Positions 1-7,994 of a DNA stretch of 64,000 bases are shown here, one piece after another. Position numbers and translations under genes: made by a program. The first letter of the stretch is position 1, and the number at the start of each line of letters is the position of its first letter. The stretch is from CAZSDU01 sp964429135 (GTDB lineage Bacteria > Bacteroidota > Bacteroidia > Bacteroidales > FEN-979): NCBI GenBank assembly GCA_964429135.1, contig CAYSAU010000006.1:100699-164698 (forward strand), given 5' to 3'. A model generated the notes under the pieces. It worked only from the letters and a program-made list of their open reading frames with translations, was not told where the DNA came from and searched no databases.

Positions 1-2
1 TC

Positions 3-1478
3 GCTCACGATAAAAACATCCCGGCGGCGGGTTACTATCTTGAGAGTTTATTGCATCAGTATGGGTATGATACATTGCTGACGAATAAATATGATCCGGA
101 AACATTACAGACAATAGCCAGCAAGGATCCCATCGCTGTTTGCGTGTCGACGACCATGATTATTTCAACAGATTCGCTGTTGACATTATTTTCTTCTATC
201 CGTCAGGCCATGCAGGATACCCTTATCATTGCCGGCGGAGTTTTGATCTGGAAAAATTTTCTGCTGTACCGCAATCATCTTCACGAACCACTACATTATC
301 CCTTGCTTCCCGGGATGCTTTTCCATCCTGATCATGCAGTTATGAATGCAGATATAATAATCGTTTCACCGCATGGGAAATTTCCTTTACTACAAGTGTT
401 GTCAAGGTTGGAAAAAGGAATAAATACAAGATTTAAAGACATTCCTAACCTTTGTTTACCGGGGAATAAGGGTTTTTTCTTTACCCAAAGAAAGGATGAG
501 CAGGTGAATTATGATGAAGATTATACACGATGGGATTTGATTAGTGAAATTCCCGATAAAATTCCTTTTCGAACTTCTATTGGTTGTCCTTATCGTTGCC
601 GTTTTTGTGATTTTTGTCATCTCTTTCCCCGTATATTCTTCCGTTCACAAAAAAGCCTTTCACAGGAGTTAAGCCTGATGAAGAAAAGCCTTGGACAAAA
701 ATCTGCTATTATCCATGTGTCTGATGATAATGTGTTTATAAATAAACAAAGAGTTCATGAGGTTTGTCATTCCATGATTGATTCCGGATTGAAAAAATGG
801 ATTGGGTTCATGCGTGCGGAAGCATTCACCAATGACGATCTGGATCTGATGGAACGTTCCGGGTTGATGATGGGCATTATCGGTATCGAATCAGGAGACC
901 AGGGGCAACTGGAACGGATGAAAAAAAATCAGAAAATTGAAAACATTAAAAAAGGAGTAGAGCAACTGGATGCCCGGGGCATTGGTACCCTCATGACCTT
1001 TGTCATTGGTTTTCCCGGGGAAAATGCGCATACGCTAGAAAATACTGCCGGTTTTCTTAATCAACTTGCCCTGAAAAATTTATTGGCCAGTTATCAGATG
1101 TACCCGCTGCTCATCCAGCCTTTATGTGAACTGTCCTGGCCCCAGATACGGAAGAAGTGGAAAATAGAAGGATCCATGGGGAACTGGTCCCATTACAGTA
1201 TGAATTCAGAGGAGGCATCAAAAGCCTGCTATGAGTTGTTCAGGGAGGTGAACAATGTCCCGTATCATTATTTTGAAGAAAGTAACTTTTTTAACAGGGT
1301 GAAATTTTCTTTTTCTGAAAGAAAAACTTTATTTCAGCTCAGGCAGCAACTTACGATCCTTTTGATTGAAAATTCTCCATGGGAACAGATTAAGGCCGTC
1401 TTAATGGAAATGACACGGCAAATGAAATTTCCAATTGAGACAATCAGGGAGGATCTTCTGCTCGATATTTCAATTTAA
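3..1478 (+). CDS. B12-binding radical SAM protein, 5'-truncated
   Basis: The reading frame is open to the left edge, so the true start lies outside the window; about 491 residues are visible. The visible N-terminal part (ESLLHQYGYDTLL, IAVCVSTTMI) looks like the end of a cobalamin-binding Rossmann domain. A radical SAM core follows, with the Cx3Cx2C cluster motif in GCPYRCRFCDF at about nt 583-615. A glycine-rich segment GIIGIESGDQ and a second segment LMTFVIGFPGE fit the later strands of the radical SAM barrel. Such enzymes bind a [4Fe-4S] cluster, SAM and often cobalamin, and carry out methylations or rearrangements; the substrate cannot be read from the sequence. The next gene is convergent, ending 20 bases away, so no operon partner is visible. 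Confidence 0.85.
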   Translation, partial: AHDKNIPAAGYYLESLLHQYGYDTLLTNKYDPETLQTIASKDPIAVCVSTTMIISTDSLLTLFSSIRQAMQDTLIIAGGVLIWKNFLLYRNHLHEPLHYPLLPGMLFHPDHAVMNADIIIVSPHGKFPLLQVLSRLEKGINTRFKDIPNLCLPGNKGFFFTQRKDEQVNYDEDYTRWDLISEIPDKIPFRTSIGCPYRCRFCDFCHLFPRIFFRSQKSLSQELSLMKKSLGQKSAIIHVSDDNVFINKQRVHEVCHSMIDSGLKKWIGFMRAEAFTNDDLDLMERSGLMMGIIGIESGDQGQLERMKKNQKIENIKKGVEQLDARGIGTLMTFVIGFPGENAHTLENTAGFLNQLALKNLLASYQMYPLLIQPLCELSWPQIRKKWKIEGSMGNWSHYSMNSEEASKACYELFREVNNVPYHYFEESNFFNRVKFSFSERKTLFQLRQQLTILLIENSPWEQIKAVLMEMTRQMKFPIETIREDLLLDISI

Positions 1479-1498
1479 CACCCTTAACATTTTTTGAT

Positions 1499-2716
1499 TC
1501 ATGACGAAAGTCCTGTTGGATTTTTCTGGTCTTTAAGATACAGCAGTAAAGCGAAAACAATCAATAGCAGATTACTTAAACCCTGTAATCCCATGATAAA
1601 AAGCTGGTGAGAAAGTTCATGTCCCAGCAGATCATTGGAATTACCTCCATAAAAAAAGATTAGCACAACCATGACCGGAATCAGCAGATATTTTTTATTC
1701 GCAGCGATGTGATAGAGTATGAACGTGATCAGTGGAGCCGTACAAAGAAAATGTTCAGAGTCTGTCCTGACCAGATCGGGAATCAGCGCCAGAATTATAA
1801 ACCATTCAAAAATAAATGGCTTGTTTTTTATTTCCTTATTGATCTTCAGGTAATTTTCCCTCCGGATATTCCAAAACGAGTAACCGGCTAGCATGATCAA
1901 CGCAAAAAGGATAATAACAAAGCCTGACCAGGAAGGTAGTCCCGGGAAGAAATAAAACTTTAGCATATAATCAACGGAATTCACCCCAGGATACCCGTCA
2001 AAATGCATGAACATCGCTTTTACCCATTCTAAATGAAGCAGAAATCCCTGGCGTGGACCAAAGATAAAAGCAGGAAAAACGATGCCAAAAATTATCGTCA
2101 GGAGAAGCCATTTGATGGCTTTGAAATTTTTCCTAAGGATCAAGGGAATAAGCAGAAAAATAAAAAAGGGTTTTGTAAGTAATACTATTCCAAGAAGAAT
2201 ACTCCCTTGAAATGGTCTATTTTTTAAATACTTATTTAAAGAAAGAAGGCAAAGTAGCAATAGTAATATATTGACATTGCCGAGATACAATTCTTTGACC
2301 AGATGAAGCATGATGCATACCATGGCCAGGATCAACAAAACCACTTCATTTTTTATTCTGGAATTAAAAAAAAACCCGATCAGTAAATTTCTGATTATCA
2401 AGAAGGTATAGGCAAATGCAAAACCAAGAATAATAAAATGGATCAGGGTGGCAACCTGAAATCCAAAGAGGGTGTATGGCAGAAAAAAGAACAAGATAAA
2501 AGGACTATATTTATAAATGCCGGATAATTCTCCGAAAGCCTGTCCGTATATTGGTTCACCTTTGGCGAGCGACCCGGCAGCCATATAATAGACTCTGAAA
2601 TCTGACATCCCGAATTTTCCATTAAGTAAATTGAAAAACAGGTTTAGCAGGCAAATAAGGGCAGTGAAAAGGATAAACCAGATCAGTGGATTGAGCTTCT
2701 TATTTTCTGAATTCAT
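1499..2716 (-). CDS. GT87-like (DUF2029) integral membrane glycosyltransferase
   Basis: A 405-residue, very hydrophobic protein with about ten predicted membrane segments. The sequence MSDFRVYYMAAGSLAKGEPIY after the first membrane segment matches the acidic first periplasmic loop of GT87/DUF2029 transferases, which use polyprenyl-phosphate sugars; the Asp of SDFR is the likely catalytic residue. I chose the ATG at 2716. The frame stays open to a TTG at 2779, which would add 21 polar residues. The divergent TPR gene begins at 2792. The family call is fairly secure from topology and the loop motif; the sugar and acceptor are unknown. Confidence 0.7.
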   Translation of the reverse strand: MNSENKKLNPLIWFILFTALICLLNLFFNLLNGKFGMSDFRVYYMAAGSLAKGEPIYGQAFGELSGIYKYSPFILFFFLPYTLFGFQVATLIHFIILGFAFAYTFLIIRNLLIGFFFNSRIKNEVVLLILAMVCIMLHLVKELYLGNVNILLLLLCLLSLNKYLKNRPFQGSILLGIVLLTKPFFIFLLIPLILRKNFKAIKWLLLTIIFGIVFPAFIFGPRQGFLLHLEWVKAMFMHFDGYPGVNSVDYMLKFYFFPGLPSWSGFVIILFALIMLAGYSFWNIRRENYLKINKEIKNKPFIFEWFIILALIPDLVRTDSEHFLCTAPLITFILYHIAANKKYLLIPVMVVLIFFYGGNSNDLLGHELSHQLFIMGLQGLSNLLLIVFALLLYLKDQKNPTGLSS

Positions 2717-2791
2717 GATGTCGGTGAAATTTGATACTGTATTTTGCGTTAATTTGGAAATAATTGAGAAGTCATTCAAATATATAAAAGA

Positions 2792-4759
2792 TTGATCAAA
2801 TTCACCACCAGGTTTTATCTGATTCTTCTTTTTTCAGGGTCATTCTTTTTTCCTCTGACATTATTGGCTCAGCAGGACAAGAGTTTCAAGCAAAAAGGCT
2901 TGACCCATTTACGTCAGGGAGAATATATTGAAGCGCTTGAAAATCTGAATTTTGCTATTCAATTAGAGCCTTCAGTACCGGAATTGTTTTACCTGAGAGG
3001 ATATACGAAATATTGTTTAGATGATTATTACGGGGCTGAACGTGATTATACGATCTCGATTGAGTTATCTCCATTTTTATCGGATGTTTTTGTAAATCGG
3101 GCAGTTGTTCGCAGCCAGCAACAGAATTTAAAAGGAGCTTTTGAGGATTATTCCTTTGCCCAGCAAATGGATAGCAGCAATATTGAAATTTATACCAATC
3201 GTGCCCGAACCTTTCTTTTTCTGAAAAAGTACTATGCCTGTTTATGGGATTGTAATAAAGCTATTCAGTTGAACGATTCCCAGGAAGGAATTTACATCAT
3301 CAAAGGGAGTGCCGAGATTGGTCTTGAGCGATACGATAATGCCATTGCAGACCTGAGCAGGGCCATAGAAATTAATCCCCTTAATCCATTCAGTTATACT
3401 CAAAGGGGGCTGGTTTGGCTGGAAAAGAATCAGCTCGACTCAGCCCTGAGGGATCTCAACCTGGCGATAGGGGTTGATTCAAATAATTCTTATGCGTTGT
3501 TTAACAGGTCTTTCGTACGTTCGAAAAAAGAAGACCTGAAAGGTGCATTGGAGGATCTGAATAAAGTTGTTTTACTTTCTCCCTATAATTCCTATGCTTA
3601 TTTTAACCGTGCAATCATCCTTATCGGGATGAATGATAAAAAAGGAGCCATCAGGGATTTTGAAAATGTCAGCAAACTGGACCCTCAGAATATTATCAGC
3701 TATTATTACAGGAGTCGTTTAAAAGCCGATCTTTCAGATTTCAGAGGAGCACTTGAAGATCTGAATAAAACCATTGAGCTTTTTCCGGATTATGCCGATG
3801 CGTATTATGAACGGTTTGTAGTAAAATCCAAGCTGAAAGATTCCCGGGGTGCAGCCCAGGACTACCAGCATGCGGTTGCACTTGGGGAGAAGAACAGATT
3901 GACTCCGGATAGTCTGAAATACAGAAAAGAAAACTATCTGCAGCAACTAATAAAACTTAGCGGAGATTTTGAAGAACGGAACACCCGGAATACAAAATTT
4001 CAAAATCAATATATTGAAATTGAATTATTGCCAATGTTTGAGATTTTTTTGGGCAAAGCTTCACTGGAAGATATCCGTTTGTATGATGTTTATCAAAGGG
4101 GGAACTATTATACCAACATTCTGACCCTGAGCAATAAGAGAAAGGTGACAGAGGATACTGTAGTCGCTCAGGAATGGACTCATCTGATCAAACAACCCGA
4201 TACCCTTCAACATGATCCCCGGCTGTATTTTAACTTAGGGATGTATTATCATGCATTGAAAAATTTCGAATTGGCTATAAAACATTTTACGGATGCTCTT
4301 AGCCTTGATTCCAATTATATTCCCGCCTATTTTTGTCTATCGAATTCAAAATATAAATTAATTGAAAAAGTGATTTCTGCGGAAGATGATTCCGGCCAGA
4401 TTACAATAATGCAACATCCACCCGGATTGAATAAATGTGTAACGGATACCTCTTTCCGTGTATTCTATAAAGATATTATCCATGGATATACGATGGCCAT
4501 TCAACTTGATACCGGTTTTTCATTTGCATACTATAACCGGGGGCTTTTGAATGCAAAACAGGGAAATTATCAGGAAGCCATTACGGACTTTACTATGGCA
4601 ATTCATCATCGTGGTGATTTCTCTGAGGCCTTTTACAACAGGGGGTTATTGCACATTTTACTGAAAGACCAGCAAAAAGGATGTGAAGATCTGAGTCATG
4701 CAGGGGAATTGGGCATTTTGGATGCGTATAAAGTCATGAAGCGATATTGTTTTAAATAG
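2792..4759 (+). CDS. secreted tetratricopeptide repeat protein
   Basis: 655 residues with an N-terminal signal peptide (IKFTTRFYLILLFSG... ending near LLAQ) followed by two blocks of TPR repeats. At least eight consecutive 34-residue units are visible between about residues 30 and 370, with signatures such as YFNRAIILIGMNDKKGAIRDF. A spacer of about 90 residues rich in charged residues separates them from further TPRs near the C-terminus. No enzymatic domain is seen, so it is probably an envelope scaffold. The start is TTG: the frame closes at a TGA at 2765 and no in-frame ATG precedes or closely follows, so TTG is needed to keep the signal peptide. It is followed 70 bases later by the START-domain gene on the same strand. 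Confidence 0.8.
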   Translation: MIKFTTRFYLILLFSGSFFFPLTLLAQQDKSFKQKGLTHLRQGEYIEALENLNFAIQLEPSVPELFYLRGYTKYCLDDYYGAERDYTISIELSPFLSDVFVNRAVVRSQQQNLKGAFEDYSFAQQMDSSNIEIYTNRARTFLFLKKYYACLWDCNKAIQLNDSQEGIYIIKGSAEIGLERYDNAIADLSRAIEINPLNPFSYTQRGLVWLEKNQLDSALRDLNLAIGVDSNNSYALFNRSFVRSKKEDLKGALEDLNKVVLLSPYNSYAYFNRAIILIGMNDKKGAIRDFENVSKLDPQNIISYYYRSRLKADLSDFRGALEDLNKTIELFPDYADAYYERFVVKSKLKDSRGAAQDYQHAVALGEKNRLTPDSLKYRKENYLQQLIKLSGDFEERNTRNTKFQNQYIEIELLPMFEIFLGKASLEDIRLYDVYQRGNYYTNILTLSNKRKVTEDTVVAQEWTHLIKQPDTLQHDPRLYFNLGMYYHALKNFELAIKHFTDALSLDSNYIPAYFCLSNSKYKLIEKVISAEDDSGQITIMQHPPGLNKCVTDTSFRVFYKDIIHGYTMAIQLDTGFSFAYYNRGLLNAKQGNYQEAITDFTMAIHHRGDFSEAFYNRGLLHILLKDQQKGCEDLSHAGELGILDAYKVMKRYCFK

Positions 4760-4829
4760 ATATCCCTTTAATTTTCTTGATTTGAATTTCAGGCAGGAAT
4801 CTTGTTACTTTGTAAAAAAAATATAACTG

Positions 4830-5450
4830 ATGAAATTATACACTGTCACCCGATATTTAAGTTGCATTGCTTGGCTGGTCTTTGCCCAGGAAGGTTTTTC
4901 CCAGGCTTGGGATTTCATTAAAGAAAAAGAAGGTATAAAAATTTATACCCGCATGGAAAAAAACAGCTCATTGAAATCTTTTAAAGGAGTGGTTGAAATA
5001 CGGACCGATATGGATAAAGTTTGTAATTTGCTTGGAAATGTGAAGAATGTTGATTGGTGGGATAAAAACCTTCGCGAAATCAGGGTGCTGTTGTATGAAA
5101 AGGACAAGCATATTCAGTATTATCTGGTTTATGGCGCTCCCTGGCCTGTTACGGATAGGGATTTATGTGTTGACGCTACCATCACCACGGATCCGGTTAC
5201 CGGCATCCGTACTGTTTACTCTGTGCCCCTTCCGGATGTTATTCCTGAAAACCCCAACTATGTTCGGATCAAGAACTATTGGCAGAAATGGATCGTTCAG
5301 GACATGAAAAACGGGATTATCCATATTACCCTTGAAGGGTATGTAGATCCCGCGGGCAGTGTTCCGAACTGGATTTATAATATGGTAATTACAGATACTC
5401 CATTGAAAATTATCCGGGGGATAAAAAATCGCCTCGAATTAAATAAATAG
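4830..5450 (+). CDS. secreted START-domain (lipid-binding-like) protein
   Basis: 206 residues with a signal peptide ending near FSQA. The rest matches a bacterial START/SRPBCC fold: WDFIKEKEGIKIYTR at the start, WWDKNLREIRVL and YGAPWPVTDRDLC in the middle, and an amphipathic C-terminal helix. START domains have a hydrophobic cavity and bind lipids or other hydrophobic ligands; the ligand here is unknown. The signal peptide places it in the periplasm or beyond. It lies between a secreted TPR protein and a TPR-containing sensor kinase on the same strand (46-base gap to the kinase), which suggests but does not prove a common envelope role. Confidence 0.8.
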   Translation: MKLYTVTRYLSCIAWLVFAQEGFSQAWDFIKEKEGIKIYTRMEKNSSLKSFKGVVEIRTDMDKVCNLLGNVKNVDWWDKNLREIRVLLYEKDKHIQYYLVYGAPWPVTDRDLCVDATITTDPVTGIRTVYSVPLPDVIPENPNYVRIKNYWQKWIVQDMKNGIIHITLEGYVDPAGSVPNWIYNMVITDTPLKIIRGIKNRLELNK

Positions 5451-5496
5451 TTTCTTCCGGGTTAGTGATCCCGGTAAGCACACCTATCTGACAAGC

Positions 5497-7863
5497 ATGA
5501 AAAAGCAAGTCCTTGGGTTAATGATATTTTTTTTTCTTTGTCCCATCCTGACTTGTTATTCCTCCTTTAATCAAAATTGCACAACCTATGATAGTCTGAT
5601 GCTTTTAGTCAATAAAACCAATGATCATCAACAGGTTGATGTGTTTCTGGAGTTGGCGAAGTTATTGAGCGACACTGCTACTGAAAAAAGTTTTTCCTAT
5701 GCTTATGAAGCATTAAAAATGGCAACTTCTTCCGGGTACACAAAAGGGAAAGCAGATGCCCGAATCATCATCGGGAATTATTTATTGGGGAAAGGGAAAC
5801 ATGTTTCCGCCTTACAGTTTTTTCTTGGTGCCCTGTCTATCTATAAGAGCATCAATAATCAGGAAGGAATGCTGGGTAGTATAGGCCAAATCGGAATTCT
5901 TTTTCTTCAAATGAAAAGTTATGCCAATGCGGAAGATTTTTACACACAGGGACTCGATCTTTCACAATCATTGAATAAGGTTTATTGGACGGGTTTATTC
6001 CTCCAGAACATCGGGAAGATCCGACAAATTGAAGGCAGATACGAGGAGGCTTATGTACTGTACAACAAAGCAATACTGGCTTTTCGCCAGTCAGGGTTAC
6101 GGAATTCAGAGATGGATATCTATAATTCAATGGGAGGTATTTTACTTGATCAGAAAAAATTTGATGAAGCCTTAGATTTATTCACTAAAATTATCCGAAA
6201 TAATGACACGGTTTCCTTGCCATTTTTTGGTACGGTTTATACCCGGCTTGCACATATTTACAGTCAGTTGAACAAACCAGAAGAGTCCCTGCAGTGGAAC
6301 AAAAAAGCATTGACTGCTCGTATACAGGCATATCAAAAAGAAGAAGCTAACAGTTCATTGATTAATATTGCCGGCAGCTACTTTGTGCTAAACCAGGCAG
6401 ATTCTGCTTGGAAATATATGGATGAAGGATTAAAGCAGGCAAAAAAGTTCAACCGAAAAAATTTACTGGAACACGGCTACAAGATTTTATACGTATATAT
6501 GTATAAAAACAAGCACTATAAACAAGCACTTGAGTATTTTCAACAGTATTCGGCAATGGGGGATAGCATCCGTCAGGAAAAATTACGATCGGAAATCGCT
6601 ATGATTGAAGCTAATCAACGTGCCTTGAACCTCGAATGGAATAATGAACTTCTATTAAAACAAAACGAAATCCAAAGACTGAGTCTTCAAACGCAAAAAG
6701 CGCAACTTGTATTTCTTCAGTCTTTAACAGGTTTTTCACTGATTCTCATAATAATCTTTCTTTTTCAGTTTATGAGAAACTGGAGAAGAAAAATCAAGCT
6801 TCAAGTAGTGAATGACCAGCTATCACTTGAGATGAGGGAACATGAGACGACGCAAAGCCAAATCCGTGCACGAGAAAAAAAATACAGGTTTATTGCCGAA
6901 CATACGGTTGATTTGATCACCCGTATTGATTTTAAAAAACAATGTGTATACGCTTCTCCATCTGCTGAAAAGATATTCGGTTATTCCCCAGAAGAAATCC
7001 TTAAAAAAATTCCTTATGGTTGTACCCATCCCGCTTATATTCAATTAGCTGAAAATCATTTTTCGGAAATGATTCGTGAGCGGAAACCCAAACAATTCAG
7101 CTTTATTTCGTTAAGAAAAAACGGTGAAACTTTTTGGGTCGAGATCCTGTTGAACCCCGTATTTGATGAAATTACCGGTGAATTCAGAGAGGCAGTAAGT
7201 GTCCTGAGAGATATTCAGGAATTAAAAAATAAGGAAGTTGAAATCATTGAAGGAACCAAACAAAAGGAGAATTTATTAAAAGAAATTCATCATAGAGTTA
7301 AGAACAATTTTGCCATTTTGGTGAGTTTAATCAACATGCAGAAGGATAGGACCAATTGTCCGATACAACCCCTTACCAATCTTCAGCTTAGAATACGTAC
7401 GATGGCATTGGTTCATGAGATGCTTTATAGGTCCAAAGATTTCGAAAACATCTCTTTTTCGGATTATCTCCAGTCACTTTCTTCCGTGATTACGGGAACC
7501 TATGATGCCAGGCAAATCCAGTTACATTTTGACGTTGAAGAAATCACCATGGACATTGACAATTCTATTCCACTTGGATTGATTGTCAATGAAGTTATAG
7601 CTAATTCCTGTAAACATGCTTTTTCTGAAAACCGACCAGGGAATATCTGGATCGGTTTGAAATTGTTGGAGGAGGGGAAAGTTCTGCAATTGAGAATTCG
7701 TGATGACGGGATGGGTTTACCGGATGAATTGTTCCATGAAAACACAAAGACCATGGGGCTTCAGATTGTCCAATTGCTTGTGAAACAAATCGAAGGCAAC
7801 TTAAAAATGAAAAACTGCCCCGGGCTGGAAATAATTATAACATTTCCACGAAACAAATCCTAG
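5497..7863 (+). CDS. sensor histidine kinase: signal peptide, TPRs, membrane segment, PAS, HisKA_2
   Basis: 788 residues. A signal peptide is followed by TPR repeats (about 80-350), placed in the periplasm by a single membrane segment at about 403-423 (VFLQSLTGFSLILIIIFLF). A PAS domain follows (about 465-580, with FGYSPEEIL and a PAC-like WVEILLNPVFDE). The kinase core is of the HisKA_2 type: the HHRVKNN box is at 598-604 and the ATPase has NEVIANSCKHAF and DDGMGLP. This family autophosphorylates on the His of that box and normally pairs with a separate receiver. No receiver domain or response regulator is adjacent, so the partner is elsewhere. The periplasmic TPRs suggest sensing through protein-protein contact. 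Confidence 0.88.
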   Translation: MKKQVLGLMIFFFLCPILTCYSSFNQNCTTYDSLMLLVNKTNDHQQVDVFLELAKLLSDTATEKSFSYAYEALKMATSSGYTKGKADARIIIGNYLLGKGKHVSALQFFLGALSIYKSINNQEGMLGSIGQIGILFLQMKSYANAEDFYTQGLDLSQSLNKVYWTGLFLQNIGKIRQIEGRYEEAYVLYNKAILAFRQSGLRNSEMDIYNSMGGILLDQKKFDEALDLFTKIIRNNDTVSLPFFGTVYTRLAHIYSQLNKPEESLQWNKKALTARIQAYQKEEANSSLINIAGSYFVLNQADSAWKYMDEGLKQAKKFNRKNLLEHGYKILYVYMYKNKHYKQALEYFQQYSAMGDSIRQEKLRSEIAMIEANQRALNLEWNNELLLKQNEIQRLSLQTQKAQLVFLQSLTGFSLILIIIFLFQFMRNWRRKIKLQVVNDQLSLEMREHETTQSQIRAREKKYRFIAEHTVDLITRIDFKKQCVYASPSAEKIFGYSPEEILKKIPYGCTHPAYIQLAENHFSEMIRERKPKQFSFISLRKNGETFWVEILLNPVFDEITGEFREAVSVLRDIQELKNKEVEIIEGTKQKENLLKEIHHRVKNNFAILVSLINMQKDRTNCPIQPLTNLQLRIRTMALVHEMLYRSKDFENISFSDYLQSLSSVITGTYDARQIQLHFDVEEITMDIDNSIPLGLIVNEVIANSCKHAFSENRPGNIWIGLKLLEEGKVLQLRIRDDGMGLPDELFHENTKTMGLQIVQLLVKQIEGNLKMKNCPGLEIIITFPRNKS

Positions 7864-7994
7864 GGCTGGTATTATTTACGGGAAAGTGATAATTATTTAA
7901 TATTAATTTAACCAGTATGATAAAAAAAAATTTTTTCTTTGTGGTCATTTTTAACCTGATTTTATTGATTATTTGATGCCTTAGCAGATCCAGA

